This document shows, one piece after another, positions 24,760 through 34,179 of a stretch of 46,321 bases of DNA. The notes beneath the pieces were generated by a model, which was given only the letters and a program-made list of their open reading frames with translations, was not told the origin of the DNA and did no database searches. The DNA lies in assembly GCA_035640475.1 (NCBI GenBank), contig DASQWC010000021.1, forward strand, positions 1-46,321. Direction: 5' to 3'. Origin of the DNA: DASQWC01 sp035640475. Its GTDB lineage: Bacteria > Actinomycetota > JAICYB01. Every line of letters starts with the position of its first letter. The stretch's first letter is position 1. The position numbers and the translations under genes were made by a program.

Positions 24760-25035
24760 TTGTCCGAAGGACTCCCAAAAGAAACCAAGACCTCGCTCGT
24801 GTCCGAATACCGGACCCACGAGCGCGATTCGGGCTCCCCAGAGGTCCAGGTGGCTCTGCTCTCCAAGCGCATCGAGTACCTGACGAAGCATGCCCAGAGC
24901 AATCCGAAGGACCACCACACCAGGCTGGGTCTGCAAAAGCTCGTCGCCAGGCGCCGGCGTCTGCTCAAGTACCTCGAGCGCGAACACTTCGACAGGTATA
25001 AGTCGCTCGTCGAGCGATTGGGTCTACGGAGGTGA
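24760..25035 (+). CDS. rpsO: 30S ribosomal protein S15
   Basis: Primary 16S rRNA-binding protein of the small subunit platform. 91 residues, standard length. Clear family sequence: TKTSLVSEYRTHERDSGSPEVQ, LLSKRIEYLTKHA, KDHHTRLGLQKLVARRRRLLKYL and a C-terminal RLGLRR. It starts with TTG; GGAG lies about 11 bases upstream. The gene order rpsO-pnp is widely conserved. Confidence 0.97.
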   Translation: MSEGLPKETKTSLVSEYRTHERDSGSPEVQVALLSKRIEYLTKHAQSNPKDHHTRLGLQKLVARRRRLLKYLEREHFDRYKSLVERLGLRR

Positions 25036-25039
25036 AGAC

Positions 25040-25060
25040 GGGGGCCGAGACAGGGCCCCC
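25040..25060 (+). terminator. GC-rich hairpin after rpsO (no U-tract)
   Basis: GGGGGCC (25040-25046) pairs with GGCCCCC (25054-25060) around a 7-nt loop, five bases past the rpsO stop codon. There is no following T run, so it may be an RNA processing or partial termination site in the rpsO-pnp spacer rather than a full terminator. Confidence 0.45.
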
Positions 25061-25182
25061 GAAGCATGTAGAGGAAGCAACTGGCAAACGGCGGGAGCGC
25101 CGGGAGCCAGTTATCAGGAGAGAGCTCTGGTGACGCCAGGGCTCCCGACTGAGAACTGACCCCGCGCTCTCCGCCATAACAC

Positions 25183-25211
25183 CTCAGGATGCGCCGCCAA
25201 GCGCCCCTGAG
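25183..25211 (+). repeat. Palindromic repeat copy A, upstream of pnp
   Basis: CTCAGG (25183-25188) pairs with CCTGAG (25206-25211), enclosing GCGC/GCGC and a short loop. The element ends directly before the pnp ribosome binding site AAAGGAG. Its first 13 bases recur at 37364, and the reverse complement of 25183-25208 matches 42555-42580 at 24 of 26 positions, so it belongs to a dispersed family. Confidence 0.75.
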
Positions 25212-25225
25212 AAAGGAGATTCGTT

Positions 25226-27382
<2,157 letters not shown>

Positions 27383-27389
27383 TCCTGCG

Positions 27390-28673
27390 CTGACGTCTCG
27401 CGTCACGCCTTTCGAGCAGTCGGAGCCCCTGCCGGGGATCCGGCTCGTCACGGAGGCGATGCCGCACGTCCGCTCGGCCTCGATCGGGCTGTGGCTCGAC
27501 GTCGGCTCGCGCGACGAAACCGACGACATTGCCGGTGCCTCGCATCTGCTGGAGCACATGCTGTTCAAGGGCACGAAGCGGCGGACCGCACTCGATATCG
27601 CGAACACGTTCGATGCGATCGGCGGCGAGATCAATGCCTACTCTGCCCGAGAGCACACCTGCTACTACGCACGTGTGCTGGGCTCCGATCTCCCCCTCGC
27701 GGTCGAGGTCCTGTGCGACATGTACCGCAACGCCGTCCTGAGCGAGGAGGACATCTCGTCGGAGAAGCGCGTCGTGCTCGAAGAGATTCGAATGGCCGCC
27801 GACGTTCCGGAGGAGCGCGTGCACGACCTGTACGCCGAGACGGCCTGGCCCGGCCAGTCGCTCGGCCGTCCGGTCATCGGAACCGCCGAAACAGTGGGCG
27901 CGATGGATCGCAACCGGTTGAACGAGTTCTACCGGTCGCGGTACATCCCGGATCGTCTCGTCGTCGCCGTCGCCGGCGACGTCTCACACGAGGGGGTCTC
28001 GAAGCTGCTGGCCGACTATCTCGAAGGGGGCCGCGAACCGAGTCGGCGCGCTCCCGGGGCGATGCCGTCGTTCGGCGGCCCAAAGGCCGCGTACGAGACC
28101 CGGCCCTCGGAACAGGTACACATGGTGCTGTGCTTCGAGGGCTTGAGCCGCACCGATCCCGACCGGTACGCGCTGTCGGTCCTGAGCGTGCTGTACGGCG
28201 GTGGCATGTCCTCACGTTTGTTCCAAGAGGTCCGCGAGAAGCGCGGTCTTGCCTACTCCATCTACTCGCACGAGCACTTCCACCTCGAGACCGGAACACT
28301 CACGGTGTACGCCGGAACACAGGACACGACGGCCGGAGAAGTGCTGCGGATCTCGCGGGAGGAGGCGGCGAAGATCGTGGCCGGCGATGTCTCCGAGGAG
28401 GAGGTCGAGCGCGCGAAGGGCCACATGCGCGGGGGGCTCGTCCTCGGCATGGACGACCCAGGCGGGCGCATGTCCCGCCTCGGCCGATCCGAGCTGATGC
28501 ACGGCGAGGTGTTGAGCGTCGACGAGCTCTTGGCGCGCGTCGACGCCGTAACGATCGAAGACGTCTCACGAATCGGTAAGCGCGTCTTCGCCGGCGAGGG
28601 CCCGGTTTTCGCGTGCGTCGGTCCCGTCTCGGAAGGCGCCCTCGACTTTGCCGTGGAACCGATAGGAAACTAG
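27390..28673 (+). CDS. M16 family zinc metallopeptidase (apparent CUG start)
   Basis: Insulinase/mitochondrial-processing-peptidase-like protease. The inverted zinc motif HLLEHMLFKGT and downstream NAYSAREHTCYYARVL provide the metal ligands, and the C-terminal half has GLAYSIYSHEHFHLETG. This family regularly follows pnp in actinobacteria. The first canonical start in frame is ATG 27459, but family homology begins earlier (PLPGIRLVTEAMPHVRSASIG is the first beta strand). Upstream of it there is only CTG 27390, 7 bp after the pnp stop, with no ATG/GTG/TTG back to a stop at 27303. I infer CUG 27390; an undetected frameshift is the alternative. Confidence 0.88.
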   Translation: MTSRVTPFEQSEPLPGIRLVTEAMPHVRSASIGLWLDVGSRDETDDIAGASHLLEHMLFKGTKRRTALDIANTFDAIGGEINAYSAREHTCYYARVLGSDLPLAVEVLCDMYRNAVLSEEDISSEKRVVLEEIRMAADVPEERVHDLYAETAWPGQSLGRPVIGTAETVGAMDRNRLNEFYRSRYIPDRLVVAVAGDVSHEGVSKLLADYLEGGREPSRRAPGAMPSFGGPKAAYETRPSEQVHMVLCFEGLSRTDPDRYALSVLSVLYGGGMSSRLFQEVREKRGLAYSIYSHEHFHLETGTLTVYAGTQDTTAGEVLRISREEAAKIVAGDVSEEEVERAKGHMRGGLVLGMDDPGGRMSRLGRSELMHGEVLSVDELLARVDAVTIEDVSRIGKRVFAGEGPVFACVGPVSEGALDFAVEPIGN

Positions 28674-28677
28674 ACAT

Positions 28678-29448
28678 ATGCGCATAAAGGTCGGCGTGCT
28701 CGGCGCGGCCGGCCGCATGGGTCGCGCCGTCGGCGAGGCCGTCTCGAACGACCCCGAGCTCGAGCTCGTGGCTCGCGTCGATCCGAGCGGCGGCGAGGGG
28801 ATCGCGACTTCGATCGAAGCGCTCGTCGACGCCGGAGCGCAGGTCGCAATCGACTTCACGCAGCCGGACAGCGCGTTCGCCAACGCTTCCTTCTGTCTCG
28901 AGCACGGTATCCACTGCGTCGTGGGAACGACCGGAATGAGCCAGGCCGAGCTCGACAAGATCGAGGAGCTCGCAACGAGCGGGGATGCCAACGCCTTCGT
29001 CGCGCCGAACTTCTCGATCGGCGCTGTGCTCATGATGCACTTGGCCAAGCAGGCTGCCCGTCACATGGGCTCGTGCGAGATCGTCGAGATGCACCACAAC
29101 CAAAAGCTCGACGCGCCGTCGGGAACGGCGATGCGGACCGCTCGTGAGATCGCCGCGGTGTGGAACGAGCACGGTCGTCCGCCCGGCGGCGAGCACCATC
29201 CAGACGAGGAGGAGAAAGCTCCGGGTGCGCGCGGCGGGGAAGTGGACGGCATCCATGTTCACGGCGTGCGGCTTCTGGGTGGAGAGGCGCACCAGGAGGT
29301 GATCTTCGGCGCACTCGGGCAAACGCTGACGATTCGCCACGACGCGATGAACCGCAGCTCGTATATGCCGGGGATCCTGCTCGCCGTGAAATCGGTGGCG
29401 TCCCGGCCCGGACTGACCGTCGGTCTCGAGCACCTGCTCGATCTGTAG
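28678..29448 (+). CDS. dapB: 4-hydroxy-tetrahydrodipicolinate reductase
   Basis: Second committed step of lysine/meso-diaminopimelate synthesis, NAD(P)H-dependent. 256 residues. Signatures: KVGVLGAAGRMGRAVGEAV (nucleotide binding), DFTQPDSAFANASFC, CVVGTTGMS, and the catalytic EMHHNQKLDAPSGTAM with His-His and Lys. ATG start four bases after the peptidase stop, so it is probably cotranscribed. Its pathway partner dapA is encoded about 7 kb downstream, on the far side of an accessory block. Confidence 0.97.
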   Translation: MRIKVGVLGAAGRMGRAVGEAVSNDPELELVARVDPSGGEGIATSIEALVDAGAQVAIDFTQPDSAFANASFCLEHGIHCVVGTTGMSQAELDKIEELATSGDANAFVAPNFSIGAVLMMHLAKQAARHMGSCEIVEMHHNQKLDAPSGTAMRTAREIAAVWNEHGRPPGGEHHPDEEEKAPGARGGEVDGIHVHGVRLLGGEAHQEVIFGALGQTLTIRHDAMNRSSYMPGILLAVKSVASRPGLTVGLEHLLDL

Positions 29449-30210
29449 ATGCCGTCGCGCGCCCTGTCCGTGCTCGAAGCGCCCCGGGCGGCGCAGGAGC
29501 TCATGATGCGCCTGGTGTCGAGTCCGGCACTCCGGCGGGCGCCGAGGGGAGACGGACATCACGTCCTCGTCATGCCGGGCTTCACCGGCACCGACGTGTC
29601 GACGCGCGTTATGCGCGCTTTCCTGCGCCGCCTCGGCTACTACGTGCACGCATGGCGTCTCGGGCGGAATTGGGGTCCGACCGACCACATCCTGGACGGC
29701 CTCGCGGCGCGTTTCGCGTCGTTGAGCGACGAGCACGAACGGAAGCTCACGCTCATCGGTCACAGTCTGGGCGGCATCTACGCACGCGAACTGGCACGCC
29801 GTGCCCCGGACCGCGTCCGGCAGGTCGTGACGCTCGGCTCTCCGGTGCGGTGGCGCCGCGACTCCGACAGCGTCGTCGCGCCCCTCTACAAGTCGCTGCG
29901 AGGAATCCACAGCGAACGCGCACGAGCACGGCGGCTGGACACAGATCATCTTCCCGAGTCGGTACCGCTGACCGCGATCTTCTCGAAGACGGACGGCGTC
30001 GTCAGCTGGCGGTCCTGCGTGTTCGATCCGGACGACCTTCATGAGTGCATCGAGGTGCGCGGGAGCCACACTGGGTTGATCCACAACGTGGCATCGCTGC
30101 GCGTCGTCGCCGACCGACTCGCGCAGCCGGAAGGTGAATGGAGTCCCTACATCCAACGCGCGGGAATCGGCGCACGCATTTGGAACGGCGAAGCGAACGT
30201 CACGCGGTGA
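29449..30210 (+). CDS. Alpha/beta hydrolase (triacylglycerol lipase-like)
   Basis: 253-residue serine hydrolase fold. The nucleophile elbow GHSLGG sits in KLTLIGHSLGGIYARELAR. The oxyanion region HVLVMPGFTGTD precedes it, and the acid/base candidates are Asp in FSKTDGVVSW and His in GSHTGLIHN. The profile resembles short lipase/esterase proteins that act on lipid esters; no signal peptide is apparent. The ATG directly follows the dapB stop (TAGATG). Substrate unknown. Confidence 0.87.
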   Translation: MPSRALSVLEAPRAAQELMMRLVSSPALRRAPRGDGHHVLVMPGFTGTDVSTRVMRAFLRRLGYYVHAWRLGRNWGPTDHILDGLAARFASLSDEHERKLTLIGHSLGGIYARELARRAPDRVRQVVTLGSPVRWRRDSDSVVAPLYKSLRGIHSERARARRLDTDHLPESVPLTAIFSKTDGVVSWRSCVFDPDDLHECIEVRGSHTGLIHNVASLRVVADRLAQPEGEWSPYIQRAGIGARIWNGEANVTR

Positions 30211-30248
30211 CGTTTACGATTGCCGCAGCACGCTAGAGGAGGAATCAC

Positions 30249-31196
30249 ATGCCATACACGACCGCGGGCGACGTCAAGTACCGGGCCCGCCGATCTTGCC
30301 TTTCGGTCCCCGCATCGAGCCCCAAGATGCTCGGAAAGGCTCCCGGCCTGGCGGCCGACGAGATCTTCATGGACCTCGAGGACTCCGTGGCGCCCGACGA
30401 GAAGGCGGCGGCACGGAAGAACATCGTCGCGGCACTGAACGACAACGACTACGGCGACAAGACGGTCGGCGTCCGTGTGAACGGCGTCTACACGTACTGG
30501 TGCTACCGAGACATCATCGAGGTCGTCGAAGCCGCCGGCCAGAAGCTCGACTTCATCATGATCCCGAAGGTGCAGTACGCATCGGACGTCACCTTCGTCG
30601 CCGATCTCCTGCGAATGATCGAGGACACGAACGGGTTCGAGCGCCGCATCGGTATCGAGGCACAGATCGAGAACGCACAAGGTCTGACGAACATCGACGA
30701 GATCGCCGCCGCGTCCGACCGTCTCGAAACGCTGATCTTCGGACCCGGCGACATGGCGGCGGCCATGGGTATGCCGCACTCGACGGTCGGGCAGCTCGTG
30801 CCGGAGTACCCAGGTGACCACTGGCACTGGATCGTGATGCGCATCCTCGTCGCCGCCCGGAACCGCAACCTCCAGGCGATCGACGGACCCTATGCGGCCA
30901 TCCGCGATCTCGACGGCATGCGCGAGGTCGCAACTCGCACACGCCAGCTCGGCTACGACGGCAAGTGGGCGCTGAACCCCGATCAGATCACGGTCCTCAA
31001 CGAGGTCTACACGCCGTCGCAGGAGGAGTACGACCGGGCCGAGGACATTCTCGAGGCGTACCAGAAGGCCACTGACGAAGACCGGACCGGCGCTGTGATG
31101 TTCGGAGACGAGATGATCGATGAAGCGTCACGGAAGATGGCCGCCGTGCACGCTGCACAGGGACGAGCGGCCGGACTGAAGCGCTCGAAGGCCTAG
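30249..31196 (+). CDS. HpcH/HpaI aldolase-citrate lyase family; malyl-CoA/beta-methylmalyl-CoA lyase-like
   Basis: Mg-dependent C-C lyase of 315 residues. Family marks: RRSCLSVPASSPKMLGKA, the metal/phosphate region FMDLEDSVAPDEKAAARKNI, FIMIPKVQYASDV, and FGPGDMAAAMGM with the metal-binding Asp. The C-terminus KWALNPDQITVLNEVYTPS carries the lid typical of Mcl1-type lyases. Compared with remembered Mcl1 sequences, it follows that subfamily (YRDIIEVVEAAG, HWHWIVMRILVAAR) more than short CitE proteins. The likely reaction is cleavage or condensation of malyl-, beta-methylmalyl- or citramalyl-CoA. ATG with GAGGAGG upstream. Nearby hydratase and dehydrogenase genes suggest one pathway. Confidence 0.88.
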   Translation: MPYTTAGDVKYRARRSCLSVPASSPKMLGKAPGLAADEIFMDLEDSVAPDEKAAARKNIVAALNDNDYGDKTVGVRVNGVYTYWCYRDIIEVVEAAGQKLDFIMIPKVQYASDVTFVADLLRMIEDTNGFERRIGIEAQIENAQGLTNIDEIAAASDRLETLIFGPGDMAAAMGMPHSTVGQLVPEYPGDHWHWIVMRILVAARNRNLQAIDGPYAAIRDLDGMREVATRTRQLGYDGKWALNPDQITVLNEVYTPSQEEYDRAEDILEAYQKATDEDRTGAVMFGDEMIDEASRKMAAVHAAQGRAAGLKRSKA

Positions 31197-31948
31197 ATCT
31201 TCACGCGCTCCTGCCAGCGCTGGAGGAGCGACGCGTCGCCGCTGACCTCGAGCGCGCTCGGCGGAACGCGTCCCCAGACGAACAGCAACAGATCCGACGC
31301 CGCTCCACGCGCCGTAACGTTCGGCTCTGCAGAGCTGTTCAGCTCGAAGCGATCCGGCCGCGCGGTGAAGGTGATCGGGTCCGGGCCGTCGGTCGGCTCG
31401 AGCTTGAACGTCTCGCCGTCCCCGGCGAACCGTTCCGAGGCTCCTCGATACGCCTCCATGCCCGTCGCGGGCCCGAACGCGACCAAAAGCTCGTCGACGC
31501 CGTCCATCGCAAGCTCGGGATCGATTCCTGAAGGTGCCCCGACGGCGTTCTCGAAGTCCCATCGATGGACCGAAAGCTCCTGTGCCGCCCGTCGATACCA
31601 GAAGCGCAAGGTGTTCTTGGGACCGCCGGGGACGAGCTGGGCCCACGTCCAAACCACTTCGTCCGGATCTCGTGACTGGAGGCACTCGAGGAAGCTCGCA
31701 ACGCCCTGGCGGTTCGCGGCCAAGAGGTCGCTGTTCAGGACGCTCCAGTCGATCTGCGGCCGGCGATCTTGCCGGATCGCCTCGGACCAGAAGACGTACA
31801 GGGTTCCCGTATGCATGAGGAGGCTCTCGACCGTGTTGCCGGGGCAGGTCGGCACGGCTTTCTCGAAGTTCCCCTCGGCGACGTCGGGGATGCGCAATCC
31901 GTCGCGCTTGATGTGCTCGAGATACGTCGACGCGTCGATGTCCGCCAT
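31193..31948 (-). CDS. Maleylpyruvate isomerase family (MDMPI/DinB-like) protein
   Basis: 251 residues of the actinobacterial mycothiol-dependent maleylpyruvate isomerase fold: an N-terminal DinB-like four-helix bundle plus a C-terminal small domain. Candidate zinc ligands are His46 (SLLMHTGTLY), Glu124 and His128 (AQELSVHRWDFE), matching the family's H...ExxxH pattern. The C-terminal half contains FTARPDRFEL and GRVPPSALEVSGD, typical of this family. It probably acts as a mycothiol S-transferase or isomerase; substrate unknown. Overlaps the lyase gene end by 4 bp and is divergent from the acyl-CoA dehydrogenase. Confidence 0.83.
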   Translation of the reverse strand: MADIDASTYLEHIKRDGLRIPDVAEGNFEKAVPTCPGNTVESLLMHTGTLYVFWSEAIRQDRRPQIDWSVLNSDLLAANRQGVASFLECLQSRDPDEVVWTWAQLVPGGPKNTLRFWYRRAAQELSVHRWDFENAVGAPSGIDPELAMDGVDELLVAFGPATGMEAYRGASERFAGDGETFKLEPTDGPDPITFTARPDRFELNSSAEPNVTARGAASDLLLFVWGRVPPSALEVSGDASLLQRWQERVKI

Positions 31949-31985
31949 ACCCCCGACGTTAGCCGACGCCGGACGACATCAGCAT

Positions 31986-31999
31986 GTCGGGATTCCGAC
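31986..31999. promoter_or_regulatory. Small palindrome between divergent MDMPI and acyl-CoA dehydrogenase genes
   Basis: GTCGG-GATT-CCGAC is a perfect 5-bp inverted repeat located 16 bp before the dehydrogenase ATG in a 67-bp divergent region. It differs from the 5184-5206 operator. It may be an operator; evidence is position and symmetry only. Confidence 0.3.
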
Positions 32000-32015
32000 T
32001 CGATACTCTACGGAC

Positions 32016-33194
32016 ATGGCCATCATCGCTGAATTGACCGACGTTCAAAAGGAGATCGTTCAGACCGTCCGCGACTTCGTCGAGAAGGACGTCATCCCCA
32101 TCGCGAACGATCTCGAGCACCGCGACGAGTACCCCGAAGAGATCGTCGAGAAGATGAAGGAAATCGGTCTTTTCGGGCTCAAGATCCCCGAGGAGTACGG
32201 CGGTCTCGGCGAGCCACTCACCACATACGCGCTCGTCGTCGTCGAGCTTGCTCGAGGCTGGATGTCACTGTCGGGCATCCTCAACACGCACTTCATCACG
32301 GCTTGGCAGCTGGAGACCTTCGGCACCGATGAGCAGAAGAAGAAGTTTCTCCCGCGTATGGCGACCGGCGAGGTGCGCGCGGCCCTGTCGATGACCGAGC
32401 CGCACGCGGGCTCCGACTCCCAAGCCATCAAGTGCAAGGCGATCCGTGACGGCGACGTCTACCGCGTCACCGGCACGAAGATGTGGGTAACCAACGGTCT
32501 TCGGTCGGGGATCGTGATGCTGATGTGCAAGACCGACCCGGATGCCGACCCGCCGCGCCGCGGTATCGGCATGTTGATCGTCGAGAAGGAGCCCGGCGCC
32601 AGCAAGATGCCGGGCCTCGAGGTTTCACCCAACATCGACAAGCTCGGCTACAAGGGCGTCGAGACGACGGAGCTGATCTTCGACGACTATCCGGTTCCCG
32701 TTGAGAACCTTCTCGGAGGAGAAGAGGGCCAGGGCTTCTACCAGGTGATGGCCGGCATCGAGGTTGGTCGCGTCAACGTCGCGGCTCGCGCCATCGGCGT
32801 CGCGACGCGCGCGTTCGAGGAGGCGATCCGGTACGCGCAGGAGCGCGAGACGTTCGGTCGTCCCATCGCACAACACCAGGCGATCCAGTTCAAGCTTGCC
32901 GACATGGCCACACAGATCGAAGCGGCCCGTTTGCTCATGCTGAACGCCGCGCAGCGCAAAGATGCCGGCGAGCGCACCGATCTCGAGGCGGGAATGGCGA
33001 AGCTGTTCGCATCCGAGATGTGCATGTTCGTGACGACGGAGGCGCTCCGAATCCATGGCGGATACGGCTACTCGAAGGAGTTCACGGTCGAGCGCCTGTA
33101 CCGCGACGCTCCCTTCTTCATCATCGGCGAGGGCACCTCCGAGATTCAGAAGCGGATCATCGGCAGACAGCTGGTCGAGCGCTACAAGATTTGA
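32016..33194 (+). CDS. Acyl-CoA dehydrogenase
   Basis: 392-residue FAD-dependent dehydrogenase with standard family architecture. It has EEYGGLGEPLTTYALVVVELAR, the flavin-binding ALSMTEPHAGSDSQAI, TGTKMWVTNG, RETFGRPIAQHQAIQFKLADM, RIHGGYGYSKEFTVERLYRDA, and the C-terminal GEGTSEIQKRIIGR, where Glu372 aligns with the classic catalytic glutamate of the MCAD type. The isovaleryl-CoA dehydrogenase-type helix glutamate is not evident. ATG at 32016 follows TACTCTACGGAC; an upstream open stretch is not coding because it runs through the divergent gene. Its stop overlaps the next gene (TTGA). In context, an acyl-CoA oxidation such as methylsuccinyl-CoA to mesaconyl-CoA is possible but unproven. Confidence 0.93.
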   Translation: MAIIAELTDVQKEIVQTVRDFVEKDVIPIANDLEHRDEYPEEIVEKMKEIGLFGLKIPEEYGGLGEPLTTYALVVVELARGWMSLSGILNTHFITAWQLETFGTDEQKKKFLPRMATGEVRAALSMTEPHAGSDSQAIKCKAIRDGDVYRVTGTKMWVTNGLRSGIVMLMCKTDPDADPPRRGIGMLIVEKEPGASKMPGLEVSPNIDKLGYKGVETTELIFDDYPVPVENLLGGEEGQGFYQVMAGIEVGRVNVAARAIGVATRAFEEAIRYAQERETFGRPIAQHQAIQFKLADMATQIEAARLLMLNAAQRKDAGERTDLEAGMAKLFASEMCMFVTTEALRIHGGYGYSKEFTVERLYRDAPFFIIGEGTSEIQKRIIGRQLVERYKI

Positions 33195-33886
33195 CCCGCG
33201 AGATCGACGCTCTCGGCGCGCAGTGTGCGCAGCTGTCGGCGCTGCTCGACGAGCTTTCCGACGAAGACTGGGATCGCCCGACGCGCTGTCCGGGCTGGAC
33301 GGTCATGGAGCTGGCGGTCCACTGCGAAGGCATGCTTCAGCGACTCGTCGGCGCCAATTCGGAGGAGGTCGAAGGGTCCCCGGAGATCGACAGAGTGGGC
33401 TACTACGCCTACGACCCGGACGGCCCTCGGGACGGCGAGGATCCGAACAAGACCTTCTCTGAGGTCATCCAACAACGAGTGATCGACGAAGTCGGTGGCC
33501 GGTCGGGCGAGGAGATCAGAGCGTCGCTCTCGAGCGCCATCGACTCGGCCCTCGCGGGTGTGCGCACGATTCCGGGCGATCGCGTTATCAAGCGATCCGG
33601 GCATCCCCGCATGCGCTTCGACGAGTTCATCGCGAGCCGCGTGCTCGAGTTCGGCATCCACACAATGGACGTCGGCCACGCGACGCTTCGCGGCGAGCGC
33701 CTCCACCCGGATGCGGCGCAGATCGTCAAGGAGATCCTGGACGGCCGTCTGGACGCCGAGCTACCGAAAGGTCTCGGCTGGGATACACGGACGTTCATTC
33801 TCAGCGGCACCGGCCGGCGCCGTCTCGAGTCAAACGAGCGCTTCGTGCTCGGCCCGCTGGCGGCGAAGTTCCCGCTTCTCGCCTAG
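33191..33886 (+). CDS. Maleylpyruvate isomerase family protein, second copy
   Basis: 231 residues, starting at TTG that overlaps the dehydrogenase stop. The N-terminal motif DWDRPTRCPGWTVMELAVHCEGML is typical of TIGR03083-like mycothiol-dependent enzymes. Candidate zinc ligands: His44, Glu153 and His157 (SRVLEFGIHTMDVGHA). The C-terminal half (GWDTRTFILSGTGRRRLE) is the family's small domain. It is only distantly related to the copy at 31193-31948. Translational coupling to the dehydrogenase suggests a shared pathway. Overlaps the opposite-strand small gene by 4 bp. Confidence 0.85.
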   Translation: MTREIDALGAQCAQLSALLDELSDEDWDRPTRCPGWTVMELAVHCEGMLQRLVGANSEEVEGSPEIDRVGYYAYDPDGPRDGEDPNKTFSEVIQQRVIDEVGGRSGEEIRASLSSAIDSALAGVRTIPGDRVIKRSGHPRMRFDEFIASRVLEFGIHTMDVGHATLRGERLHPDAAQIVKEILDGRLDAELPKGLGWDTRTFILSGTGRRRLESNERFVLGPLAAKFPLLA

Positions 33887-34101
33887 CGGCGAATCATCTC
33901 GATAACGAGAGCGATCGTCGTCGCCCACATCGGGACGTAAAAGGTGAGGCCCCACTTGAAGATGTCGGCTCGCAGCGACTGAATGTCTTCCCTGGTCGCG
34001 ATGTTCGCAGCTGGTGGGATCACCTCAGCAATCATCTGTGCGGCTTCTTGGCCCACGTGGGGCTTGAGGGCTTCGTAAAGCTCGACGCTCTTCACGCTCA
34101 C
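33883..34101 (-). CDS. Small membrane protein with short helical stalk, function unknown
   Basis: About 72 residues: SVELYEALKPHVGQEAAQMIAEVI, then NIATREDIQSLRADIFKW and one C-terminal hydrophobic helix (GLTFYVPMWATTIALVIEMI). The ATREDIQSLRADI segment looks like the short coiled coils of DUF1640/CCDC90-like small proteins found in many genomes. GTG 34101 is preferred because AGGAGG sits seven bases upstream; ATG 34107 would be only one base from it. Too small to assign a role. Confidence 0.65.
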   Translation of the reverse strand: MSVKSVELYEALKPHVGQEAAQMIAEVIPPAANIATREDIQSLRADIFKWGLTFYVPMWATTIALVIEMIRR

Positions 34102-34179
34102 TATCATGCCTCCTTGCGCAGGGGAAGGCATGAGGAAGGTGCTCGATAGAGTACGAACTGCCCGCGACAAGGAGGATCG

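Noticed and set aside
31365..32015. In-frame 650-bp upstream extension of the acyl-CoA dehydrogenase
   Set aside because: It runs through the divergent maleylpyruvate-isomerase-like gene and encodes low-complexity sequence; the ATG at 32016 matches the family N-terminus.
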